From Paenibacillus sp. Root444D2 (GTDB taxonomy: Bacteria > Bacillota > Bacilli > Paenibacillales > NBRC-103111): a DNA stretch of 64,000 nucleotides. A model generated the notes under the pieces. The model had not been told where the DNA came from. It did no database searches and saw only the letters and a list, made by a program, of their open reading frames with translations. Below, one piece after another: positions 57,061 through 64,000 of this stretch; position 1 is the stretch's first letter; the number at the start of each line of letters is the position of its first letter. The position numbers were made by a program, and so were the translations under genes. The stretch is from contig NZ_LMEO01000005.1 in the NCBI RefSeq assembly GCF_001426375.1, forward strand, positions 1 through 64,000, in the 5' to 3' direction.

Positions 57061-57106
57061 AAACAACAGTCCAAAGATTTATTCGAAAATCTTTGGACTG
57101 TTGTTT
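57061..57106 (-). terminator. Perfect 20-bp inverted repeat, terminator of the flavoprotein gene
   Basis: Arms beginning AAACAACAGTCC and ending GGACTGTTGTTT with a 6-nt loop. It lies downstream of the gene ending at 57217; the minus strand continues with TTTATTTC. Confidence 0.7.
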
Positions 57107-57216
57107 GGTTTTTCGACGGTGTAACGATAATTTTTAGTTTTTGCCCACCGTTAATACCATCTTCAAAATAAGTCGTTTATATCTTCTCAATCAATGGAAA
57201 AGACTGATTAAATCTT

Positions 57217-57759
57217 TCATGAATGTACTACTGCTGGCTTCACAGTTCTAATATGCTGAATATAATCTTTACTGCTCTTTGCTAGTCGCTCTTCCGTGAC
57301 GTCTGAGGAGTCGTTTAGTGAAAAGTGAGGCAGATAAGTGGCACTAATAAAATGAGCAAGTGCTTCTACTGGTCGCAATATTTCTTGAAGTGTAAAGCGA
57401 TTAGACCCGGTTGCTTGATACGATGCTTCAGAACCATATGTTGAAATTGCAACACCTATTTCTTTACCTTTTATCTTAGTTGCTTCCGGTCCATAGGCCC
57501 AACCATAAAGTAATACTTGGTCAAACCACTTTTTGAGTAATGGTGGCGTACTGTACCAGTAAAGCGGATATTGAAAAATAATTCGATCATGCGACTCAAT
57601 CAATTGCTGCTCTTTAGAAACATCTATATTTTCATCAGGGTACGTTTTATATAACTCATGAATGGTGATATCATCATGTTTTTGTAACTCCTCCACCCAT
57701 GCTTTATTCCAGTTAGATGCTTCGATGTTCGGGTGAGTAACAATTACTAAAGTTTTCAT
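57217..57759 (-). CDS. NAD(P)H-dependent quinone reductase-like flavoprotein
   Basis: 180 aa. Flavodoxin-like fold of the NQO1/KefG/YwrO group: TLVIVTHPNIEASNWNKAW (FMN-binding loop), IIFQYPLYWYSTPPLLKKWF and GWAYGPEATKIKGKEIGVAI. Such proteins reduce quinones by two electrons and reduce toxic electrophiles. GGAGCGAACAAA precedes ATG 57759. Monocistronic. Confidence 0.9.
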   Translation of the reverse strand: MKTLVIVTHPNIEASNWNKAWVEELQKHDDITIHELYKTYPDENIDVSKEQQLIESHDRIIFQYPLYWYSTPPLLKKWFDQVLLYGWAYGPEATKIKGKEIGVAISTYGSEASYQATGSNRFTLQEILRPVEALAHFISATYLPHFSLNDSSDVTEERLAKSSKDYIQHIRTVKPAVVHS

Positions 57760-57995
57760 TTTGTTCGCTCCATTTCATATCATTTATTTTGGAATATTTT
57801 TAAAACTAAGGAGGTCGTATTTACCTTATTATTATCTAAAAAGAAGCCCCCAACTATTCAATACCAGCTAGAAATTGATGGGCTTGTACATTAGCTTATT
57901 TACAGGCTGACTTTGAACGTTGATTTGAAATCTCTCACCACTAATAAGATCTGAACTATCTATCACTCAGCGATTGCATGTGGAGCAATTCATGA

Positions 57996-58979
57996 TTATC
58001 CTTTAAGCAGACTCCCATTAAGTAGCACCTTTATTGTTCGAATAAAGAGAACGACCACAACGATACTGAGTAAAGCCAGAATAATCGCGGAAATGGTGAT
58101 TAACAGCCACGAATCCACGAACATCGCATATTTTAAAGCAGCATTGCTGAGAGCAGCTATCGGAAAGCTTACACCCCACCAGGAAGCGCCAAACGGGATG
58201 GACTTTTTGAATACTTTGAAGAACAAGACAGTGAACAAGAACAGACCAAAGTAGAACAAAATGGAGGCGAACTGATCAATTCCGTGTTCAAAGTTCGTAT
58301 AGCCAAGAAAACCAACCTCAAACGGTGCAATCATGATTATCATAGAAGGCGTTAACCCTGCTGGCATTGGAGCGTGATGAATCAATCTGGATAGGATCAA
58401 CGTGAAGTATACTAAAGCCACGGTTCCACCGATTGCAAGGGAAAATAAATTAAATTCATGCGCCCATGGGAACGGCATTGTCCCCCCGGCAACCGAAATA
58501 TCAAGGGTCCCTACCACAGGTACCAGAGAAGCCGGAACCTTGTTAAGCGGCTCGTGATTCCCGTTCAGCAAGCGTGCAACGAAAACAAAACAAAGCGCTA
58601 ATGCCAATACTGCTCCGATGATCCAAATCACTTGCCCCGATATTTGACTGTAGATGCCGATCACGGAGGAAAGCAAGAGTATGGCAATCGTGATCGTACC
58701 GAAAAAATTTCCCACAATGGGATGCATAAATTCACTTTTGACTTTCTGAGGGTATAAAACCCATTTTGAAATATAACCTATGCTTAACGCGATAAAAATC
58801 ACAAATGCAACAATTCCTATAATATCAGCAATGACGGTGGAAGTGCCGAATAGCTTGCTTGCTTCTCTCCAAGCCAATGATAGACCTGAAATTCCCATAA
58901 CCGACGCAAATAGGTTAACGGGTAAGAATTGAATTGAACCGATGCTTTTTTGTTTCTGTACGGCAGTTATGGTTTGCAT
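57996..58979 (-). CDS. SLAC1/TehA-type anion channel or C4-dicarboxylate/tellurite transporter
   Basis: 327 aa with ten predicted transmembrane helices. N-terminus FLPVNLFASVMGISGLSLAW and LVPVVGTLDISVAGGTMPF contain the SLAC1/TehA family features (PVxxFxxxMGxxGL-like, and an invariant Phe region). These proteins form anion channels; bacterial TehA/TDT names include tellurite and malate transport. Substrate uncertain. No good binding site is visible at ATG 58979. Confidence 0.85.
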   Translation of the reverse strand: MQTITAVQKQKSIGSIQFLPVNLFASVMGISGLSLAWREASKLFGTSTVIADIIGIVAFVIFIALSIGYISKWVLYPQKVKSEFMHPIVGNFFGTITIAILLLSSVIGIYSQISGQVIWIIGAVLALALCFVFVARLLNGNHEPLNKVPASLVPVVGTLDISVAGGTMPFPWAHEFNLFSLAIGGTVALVYFTLILSRLIHHAPMPAGLTPSMIIMIAPFEVGFLGYTNFEHGIDQFASILFYFGLFLFTVLFFKVFKKSIPFGASWWGVSFPIAALSNAALKYAMFVDSWLLITISAIILALLSIVVVVLFIRTIKVLLNGSLLKG

Positions 58980-59129
58980 GGATGATAGTCACTACTTTCT
59001 TTAATAATTTATATTGACCCGCTTGGCCAATTTCCGAACTAAACCTAATTTATCATGCTTTTAAACGTTTTTTACAAATCTCTCCCGTATGCCGCAATAA
59101 GCAAAACAATGGCAATTCACATCCTTAAG

Positions 59130-59256
59130 CTAATGCTTGTTCAAGGCAGCCATTTATAATTACGTTTGCTCCTCGTTTCACCATTTCAATTGCCGCAGCT
59201 TTTCAAATTTCGCTGCTTTCACCGGTAATTACTACAACTTTACCTTGAAAACTCAT
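59130..59256 (-). pseudogene. SDR remnant with an internal stop
   Basis: Begins MSFQGKVVVITGESSEI behind AGGGGGCAATAAAA and then meets a TGA in place of the codon that normally follows the TGxxxGIG motif (frame continues KAAAIEMVKRGANVIINGC). The rest of the gene is absent. Confidence 0.7.
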
Positions 59257-59296
59257 TTTTATTGCCCCCTAATTTACCTATTAAAAGGTAGTTCAA

Positions 59297-59503
59297 TTAG
59301 AAATTAATTGAGATTTGAGGAGCTGGTGAAACAATAAAGGTTGATTCTGTACGTGAATACTGTCTGTTACCCACCTGTACCTCATCGTCAGTGTAAGCTT
59401 CTATAGTACCCCCTCCGATCATTCTTCCGTCCTTCATGACCATTACATAATGGCTAAAAAAAATGGCATTGTCTAACTCAGTGTCATGATGAAGTGATTT
59501 CAT
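59297..59503 (-). CDS. Small hypothetical protein (about 68 aa)
   Basis: MKSLHHDTELDNAIFFSHYV at the N-terminus and a beta-rich C-terminus; a GGTIEAYTDDEVQVGNRQYS segment in the middle. GGAAGAGATAAC precedes ATG 59503; an earlier start at 59521 has no site. It lies 58 bp past the ilvN stop, so it may be the third gene of the ilvBN unit. No family recognised. Confidence 0.5.
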   Translation of the reverse strand: MKSLHHDTELDNAIFFSHYVMVMKDGRMIGGGTIEAYTDDEVQVGNRQYSRTESTFIVSPAPQISINF

Positions 59504-59560
59504 GTTATCTCTTCCTTCCATTTTTAATTGTCTACTTAACGAATGAATTTAACTCGTTGG

Positions 59561-60079
59561 TTAACATGTTAATGTTGTATTAGGTAGTAAATCACCTACG
59601 ACTTCTCCACGAGTCATAGCCGTCAAACCTGTACGTGTTAGTTCCAAGATGCCATAGGGTCTCAGCAGCTCAATTAATGAATTAATTTTATCTTGATCTC
59701 CAACAACTTGAATGATTAGACTTTCCAATCCTAAATCGACTATAGAAGCACGAAAGGGTTCAACAATACTTAAAATAACCGGTTTCACTTTAGACACAGC
59801 ACTTACTTTGATAAGTGATAGCTCGCGGTCAACCAGCGGATAAGCGGTTAATTCAACAATTTGAATAACGTCGATTAGTTTATTAAGCTGCTTTTGTACT
59901 TGTTCGAGCGTTTTATCATCTCCGGATGTCACAATGATCATTCGGGACAATCCAGGTTCTTCTGACTGACCTACAGTTATACTGTCAATGTTGAAACCGC
60001 GGCGTCCGAATAATCCAGCAACTCTCTGTAAAACACCCGGATGGTTGTTTACAAGAACAGATATAGTGTGGCGTTTCAT
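59561..60079 (-). CDS. ilvN: Acetolactate synthase small (regulatory) subunit
   Basis: 172 aa. N-terminal ACT domain (about 4-76; HTISVLVNNHPGVLQRVAG) binds the feedback inhibitor valine and activates the large subunit; the C-terminal domain of about 90 residues completes the subunit. Its start overlaps the ilvB stop by 4 bp (ATGA), so translation is coupled. Confidence 0.95.
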   Translation of the reverse strand: MKRHTISVLVNNHPGVLQRVAGLFGRRGFNIDSITVGQSEEPGLSRMIIVTSGDDKTLEQVQKQLNKLIDVIQIVELTAYPLVDRELSLIKVSAVSKVKPVILSIVEPFRASIVDLGLESLIIQVVGDQDKINSLIELLRPYGILELTRTGLTAMTRGEVVGDLLPNTTLTC

Positions 60080-61821
60080 CTTTCATCCCCCATAATCATT
60101 TCATCTATCGTGGAACCCGGGGCAACCATTGGAAAAACATTCTCATCCTGAGTAACAACAAAATCAATAAGTACAGGGCCTGGTGTTTCCAAAGCATTTT
60201 TCCACACCTTACGAGCCTCTTCTTTGTTTGTTGCCCTGAGCCCTTTAACACCATAGGCTTCTGCCAGTTTTACGAAATCTGGACTACCAGAGAGGTCCAT
60301 ATGACTAAAACGACTATCGTAAATGATTTCTTGCCATTGCCGTATCATGCCTAGGACCTGATTATTCAGAATAACGATCTTCACCGGAATGTTATGAATA
60401 GCGCAAATCGCAAGCTCTTGTGCATTCATTTGAATCCCTCCGTCGCCATTCACGGACACCACGAGTCGGTCTGGGCAACCTACTTGTGCCCCTATTGCCG
60501 AAGGTAAACCAAAGCCCATTGTTCCAAGTCCACCCGAGGTAATGAACGAACGCGGATGCTTAAACTTATGAAACTGAGCAGCCCACATTTGATGCTGACC
60601 TACGTCCGTAGTGACGATCGCTTCGCCATTGGTTGTTTCGCTGATCAATTCAATAACGAATTGTGGCTTTAAAGTTATTTCCGAATCCGTGTAACGAAGA
60701 GGATAGTTTCTTTTGTTTTCTTGAATTTCAGTCAGCCATGCTTCTGATTTTGCTGGTTTCGCATGAACGTTAGCCTGTTGAAGCACGGATTTCACATCGC
60801 CAATACAAGGGATCGCCGTTTGAACGATTTTCCCAATTTCTGCTGGATCGATATCGATATGCGCAATAGTTTTCGCCTTAGGAGCAAATCCGCTAGTTTT
60901 CATCGTTACTCTATCGTCAAAGCGTGCTCCAATACTGATGAGAAGATCGCAATTTTGTAAGGCTTTATTCGCTGTGTATGTTCCGTGCATCCCCGGCATG
61001 CCCATCCATAATTCATGTGCACTTGGAAATGCTCCTAAAGCAAGTAATGTCGTCGTAACTGGTATCCGGGTTTTTTCTACAAATTCGAGCAATTCCTTGG
61101 ATGCGTCCGAGTATATCACGCCCCCGCCAGCCAGAATGACTGGACGTTCAGCTTCTTTGATAGCCATGAGTAACTTTTCAATTTGTATTAGATTTGGATG
61201 AATATCCGGGTGGTACCCCCGAATCTTAGGATTATCTAACGGATATTGAAAGATCATCTTTTGGCTCGACACATCCTTTGGAATATCGATCAAAACCGGC
61301 CCCTTTCGTCCCGTGGAAGCTATATAAAATGCCTCATGAATGATCTTTGGTAACTCATTGACATCACGAACTAAAAAGTTGTGCTTGGAAATAGGCATTG
61401 TGATGCCGGTAATATCCGCTTCCTGAAACGCATCAGTACCAAGTAGCGGCGTCGGAACATTTCCTGTAATCACAACTAATGGAACAGAGTCCATATTAGC
61501 AGTGGCGATACCTGTAACAAGATTAGTCGCCCCGGGGCCCGATGTAGCAAAGCAAACCCCAACTTTTCCTGTAGCGCGTGCATAGCCGTCTGCAGCATGA
61601 ATTGCCCCCTGCTCATGACGAGCTAAAATATGTTTGAACTCTGGAATATCATGAATGGCGTCGTATATGTTCAGGACACTTCCTCCTGGAATCCCAAAGA
61701 CACTTTCCACACCTTCAATCAACAAGCTTCTGACAAGTGCCTCAGATCCTGTTACCATGTCGTTTTTCATAAGTCTATTAAGCCATTCATGCTCCAAGTG
61801 TTGTCCCTCAATCATTTTCAT
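60076..61821 (-). CDS. ilvB: Acetolactate synthase large subunit
   Basis: About 581 aa. Thiamine-diphosphate enzyme with the N-terminal pyrimidine domain (GIPGGSVLNIYD, RHEQGAIHAADGYARATGK with the catalytic Glu), a central FAD-binding domain and the C-terminal PP domain NGDGGIQMNAQELAICAIHN. It condenses two pyruvates, or pyruvate with 2-ketobutyrate, as the first step of valine/isoleucine synthesis. ATG at 61821 follows GGGAGGGAAAAATA; an upstream in-frame start at 61920 lies inside the T-box leader and lacks a site. Confidence 0.96.
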   Translation of the reverse strand: MKMIEGQHLEHEWLNRLMKNDMVTGSEALVRSLLIEGVESVFGIPGGSVLNIYDAIHDIPEFKHILARHEQGAIHAADGYARATGKVGVCFATSGPGATNLVTGIATANMDSVPLVVITGNVPTPLLGTDAFQEADITGITMPISKHNFLVRDVNELPKIIHEAFYIASTGRKGPVLIDIPKDVSSQKMIFQYPLDNPKIRGYHPDIHPNLIQIEKLLMAIKEAERPVILAGGGVIYSDASKELLEFVEKTRIPVTTTLLALGAFPSAHELWMGMPGMHGTYTANKALQNCDLLISIGARFDDRVTMKTSGFAPKAKTIAHIDIDPAEIGKIVQTAIPCIGDVKSVLQQANVHAKPAKSEAWLTEIQENKRNYPLRYTDSEITLKPQFVIELISETTNGEAIVTTDVGQHQMWAAQFHKFKHPRSFITSGGLGTMGFGLPSAIGAQVGCPDRLVVSVNGDGGIQMNAQELAICAIHNIPVKIVILNNQVLGMIRQWQEIIYDSRFSHMDLSGSPDFVKLAEAYGVKGLRATNKEEARKVWKNALETPGPVLIDFVVTQDENVFPMVAPGSTIDEMIMGDER

Positions 61822-61844
61822 TATTTTTCCCTCCCATTTTCCCA

Positions 61845-62000
61845 AAAAATTAAAACTCCTTTCCGCCAAAATTCGATGTATACAACAATTAGGGACGAAA
61901 GGACCATTTGAGGGTACCACCCAAATTCACCGGAAATCCCATTATTTCTAGCCACATAGAGTCTAAGTAAACTCTTTGACCTCAAGTAATTATTTAAAAG
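61845..62000 (-). promoter_or_regulatory. T-box leader of ilvBN, short and without a clear Stem I
   Basis: Minus strand shows the T-box core TTTGGGTGGTACCCTC (about 61908-61925) and a terminator made of TCCTTTCG...CC against GGCGGAAAGGA, followed by a T-rich run up to about 61850. Upstream a small hairpin GAGTTTACTTAGACTC is visible, but the expected Stem I with AGAGAG, GGTGG-type apical loop and specifier loop is not. Only about 90 nt separate the core from the start of the LysR-divergent promoter region. Confidence 0.75.
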
Positions 62001-62108
62001 TTTCTTGATTGCTTTCAGGATATGTTATCATAAAGTTATCTATTTCAGTTATGGAAAGATTCAATACCCGTTATTCCAAAACTCGATAACTAAGGGGATG
62101 TTAGAATT

Positions 62109-63020
62109 ATGATTGACTTGTTAGAAGGGAGATTTTTCAAGACATTCCTTGCAGTAATAGAGGAAAAGAGCTTTAATCGTGCGTCGGAAAAATTGGGATA
62201 TGTTCAATCTACTGTTACAAATCATATTCAATTATTGGAACGAGCATGTGGTCAAAAGCTGTTTCATCGTTTATCAAGAGGAGTAAAACCGACTGAAGCT
62301 GGTCTAAAACTCGCTAAATTTGCCCATCAATTTGTACATTTGGGGCTGACATTAGAAGAAGCTATGAATGAATCGAACCAACCAAAAGGAACGATTTACC
62401 TAAGTATGCATGAATCTTTTTTTGTTACGAGAATGTCTCCGCTTATACAACAGTTTCATCTCAAATTTCCGAATGTTAAATTTAGAGTAGAAACAGGATA
62501 TCATCATAATGTAATTGATGATGTTTCGCAGCATGTTGTTGATCTCGGATTTCTTCCTCGAAATCCCCAACGTGATGACGTTAATTTTTACCCCATGATT
62601 GAGGAAGAGTTGATTTTTATTGCCTCAGATGAATTGACAAGAAATGTTGAGGCTAATGGTTTGAAAGTACTAAACAATGAAGCTGTAATCAGCTATGGAA
62701 ACAGTTGTTTGTATCATACTCAAGCCAACAAGGTTTTAGAGGAGGCCGGAATAGAAGTAGGTAATGCCATTCAATATCCAAGTATCGAAATGATAAAAAA
62801 TGCTGTAAAGTGTGGTATAGGTTTTGCATTAATTCCTAAAATAGCAGCGAAAAAAGAAATAGATGAAGGAGTTTTCCGATCGTTGCCTTTAAGCTCAGGG
62901 ATTTTTTCCACCCATGGAATTATCGTAAATAAAGATAGGAATTTAAACTTTCCAGCCCAAATGTTTAAGTCATTCGTATTGGATCATTACTCTTTTCAGA
63001 CCGATCCTGAAAAAGCTTGA
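62109..63020 (+). CDS. LysR-family transcriptional regulator
   Basis: 303 aa. N-terminal winged helix with EKSFNRASEKLGYVQSTVTN and the recognition end HIQLLERACGQKLFHRLSRG; the remaining 220 residues form the co-inducer binding domain of two Rossmann-like subdomains. It is transcribed away from ilvBN with about 110 bp between, so it may regulate ilvBN in response to a branched-chain intermediate or control another locus. No strong binding site is visible before ATG 62109 (upstream bases are GGGGATGTTAGAATT). Confidence 0.92.
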   Translation: MIDLLEGRFFKTFLAVIEEKSFNRASEKLGYVQSTVTNHIQLLERACGQKLFHRLSRGVKPTEAGLKLAKFAHQFVHLGLTLEEAMNESNQPKGTIYLSMHESFFVTRMSPLIQQFHLKFPNVKFRVETGYHHNVIDDVSQHVVDLGFLPRNPQRDDVNFYPMIEEELIFIASDELTRNVEANGLKVLNNEAVISYGNSCLYHTQANKVLEEAGIEVGNAIQYPSIEMIKNAVKCGIGFALIPKIAAKKEIDEGVFRSLPLSSGIFSTHGIIVNKDRNLNFPAQMFKSFVLDHYSFQTDPEKA

Positions 63021-63036
63021 TTTTTCAAGCTTTTTC
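63009..63036 (+). terminator. Rho-independent terminator overlapping the LysR stop
   Basis: 12-bp stem GAAAAAGCTTGA/TCAAGCTTTTTC with a 4-nt loop; U-rich arm. Confidence 0.75.
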
Positions 63037-63267
63037 GAATTGGTTTATGTAGGCATTTTTGTGTGATTACCCACCCACCTTAAATTTCCAGCTTTAATCG
63101 AATTTCCCTTCCAATTCATGTAATAACATGTTGAAAGCGCTACCTTAAACGTTGGAATTACGGTATCAATGAATATCAGGAGGATCTAGTCCGAGGTAGA
63201 CGGTGTAATAGATTCCGCTTATATCGAAGAATGGCTGGAGAATAACTCTTTCTCAAAATCCATTATA
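63037..63267. other. Intergenic region, no gene seen
   Basis: TGAAAGCGCTACC at about 63130-63142 resembles a catabolite-responsive element but matches the consensus poorly at its 3' end. Nothing else recognised. Confidence 0.35.
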
Positions 63268-63308
63268 AAGAGGCCGACCCGAATTTTTAAGATTCAGGAC
63301 AGCCTCTT
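63268..63308. terminator. Hairpin with GCCTCTT/AAGAGGC arms
   Basis: Arms AAGAGGC (63268-63274) and GCCTCTT (63302-63308) with a further partial pairing in the loop. It lies downstream of the SDR remnant on the minus strand. Confidence 0.55.
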
Positions 63309-63319
63309 CTTACATATTT

Positions 63320-63636
63320 ATATTCGCATGACCGATGCGTTGCATGGCTGCGTTGTTATAGAGTACGTCGAGCCCGCCGTAGGCGGCAACCTGCTTCCTC
63401 AACGACTTGCCGCGCCTGTTCGGGGTCCGTGAGATTGATTGGCGCGATGCCCGTCATCTCACCGCCGCGCGACGTACGAGTTCGACCGTCTCGTTGTTAG
63501 CATCAGACTGGATGTCGTCGCACCCGATGACCATTGCTCCTTCTCGCGCAAAGGTCAGAGCCGAAACGCGACCATACCTCCTCCTGTGCCAGTGATCAGC
63601 ACTACCTTCTTGTCAAGCTTCCCATCTTGCGACCTC
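63320..63636 (-). pseudogene. Frameshifted short-chain dehydrogenase
   Basis: Frames together read DGKLDKKVVLITGTGGGMVA, then LTFAREGAMVIGCDD, then ETVELVRRAGGEMTGIAPIN, then a fourth frame YGGLDVLYNNAAMQRIGH. At least three frameshifts separate these parts and the C-terminal half (YxxxK and beyond) is missing. It starts at the end of the LLM monooxygenase gene, suggesting a former operon partner. Confidence 0.75.
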
Positions 63637-64000
63637 TTCCCGAACTCGCGGTGCGACTTCCTTACCCAATAGTTCAATGGATTTCATAACATCCTCATGT
63701 GGCATGCTGCCAGCTGGTAAATGTAGAAAAAATCGTGAGAAGCCTAAATGTTTTTGCATATAAATAATTTTATTGGCCACCGTTTCGGGATCGCCTACGT
63801 AGAATGCGCCTTCTGGGCTGCATGAAGCATCGAATTGTGAACGGCTATAATGTCCCCAACCACGCTCTTTACTCATTGAATTAAACACTGCCTGAGTTGG
63901 AGGGAAATACTTTTCGGCCGCAAGAGAGGTACTCTCTGCAACGAACCCAAGTGAGTGTACGGCTATCTTTAATTTCGATGCATCATGTCCTGCACGAGTA
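63613..64000 (-). CDS. Luciferase-like monooxygenase, partial (5' end outside the window)
   Basis: At least 129 codons of open frame continue to the window's right edge without a stop. The C-terminal part of the LLM-class flavin-dependent oxidoreductase fold is clear: GAFYVGDPETVANKIIYMQK, then RFFLHLPAGSMPHEDVMKSI and ELLGKEVAPRVREEVARWEA. These enzymes use FMNH2 and O2. The internal GTG at 63888 is not a start because the frame continues upstream as EKYFPPTQAVFN. Confidence 0.85.
   Translation of the reverse strand, partial: TRAGHDASKLKIAVHSLGFVAESTSLAAEKYFPPTQAVFNSMSKERGWGHYSRSQFDASCSPEGAFYVGDPETVANKIIYMQKHLGFSRFFLHLPAGSMPHEDVMKSIELLGKEVAPRVREEVARWEA

Noticed and set aside
63120..63145. 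Catabolite-responsive element (TGAAAGCGCTACC)
   Set aside because: Only part of the consensus matches and no adjacent gene has a fitting promoter.

Overview
The window looks like a chromosomal segment of a Gram-positive, spore-forming Bacillales bacterium, most likely Paenibacillus or a close relative. Evidence: AGGAGG-type ribosome binding sites, frequent TTG/GTG starts, T-box leaders, YesM/YesN two-component systems next to sugar ABC transporters, a KapD-like exonuclease, a CwlD-like amidase, a Listeria-type rifampin phosphotransferase, and what appears to be the leader of an rRNA operon running off the left edge. Most genes are on the minus strand. No tRNA, CRISPR array, intact insertion sequence or prophage was found.

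Layout. 1-7.8 kb: rRNA leader, small hypothetical genes, a DEDD exonuclease, a DUF421 membrane protein, and decayed genes (a NUDIX gene, two truncated ORFs, a possible group II intron remnant), then a T-box-controlled methyltransferase. 8-15.3 kb: a membrane-anchored serine hydrolase with a two-component system, a decayed solute-binding protein, a cell-wall amidase and a second two-component system. 15.4-16.5 kb: a cysteine-periodic protein and a divergent 17-residue peptide that share an N-terminal motif; this is the most novel locus. 16.6-19.8 kb: DJ-1/PfpI protein, small membrane protein, CPA1 antiporter. 20.2-29.4 kb: a sugar-uptake and catabolism unit (YesN, YesM, lipoprotein, two permeases, TIM-barrel isomerase, Gfo/Idh/MocA oxidoreductase). 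29.6-39 kb: chemoreceptor, ilvD with a GntR regulator, cyclase-family hydrolase, lipoprotein, NUDIX, GMC oxidoreductase with two tandem DUF1259 proteins. 39.4-43.5 kb: cupin, alcohol dehydrogenase, SDR and TetR genes mixed with MFS, TetR and SDR remnants. 43.6-49.3 kb: a five-gene carbohydrate operon (GH32-like, epimerase-like, SDR, ManD-like enolase, MFS). 49.5-52.3 kb: rifampin phosphotransferase and a divergent candidate small RNA. 52.6-59.5 kb: membrane proteins, an ArsR/SRPBCC/DoxX operon with a consensus promoter overlapped by twin palindromes, a DUF7002 protein, a quinone reductase-like flavoprotein and a SLAC1/TehA channel. 59.5-63 kb: ilvBN behind an apparently reduced T-box, with a divergent LysR gene. 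63.3-64 kb: an SDR pseudogene and a partial luciferase-like monooxygenase.

Two themes stand out. Branched-chain amino acid genes are split between ilvD (31-33 kb) and ilvBN (60-62 kb), with different regulators at each. Gene decay is unusually dense: at least eight recognisable remnants (NUDIX, solute-binding protein, MFS, TetR, four SDRs) lie between intact genes, and a 110-bp palindromic repeat occurs twice, once abutting a truncated ORF. Calls rest on reading motifs by eye; no database search was possible.
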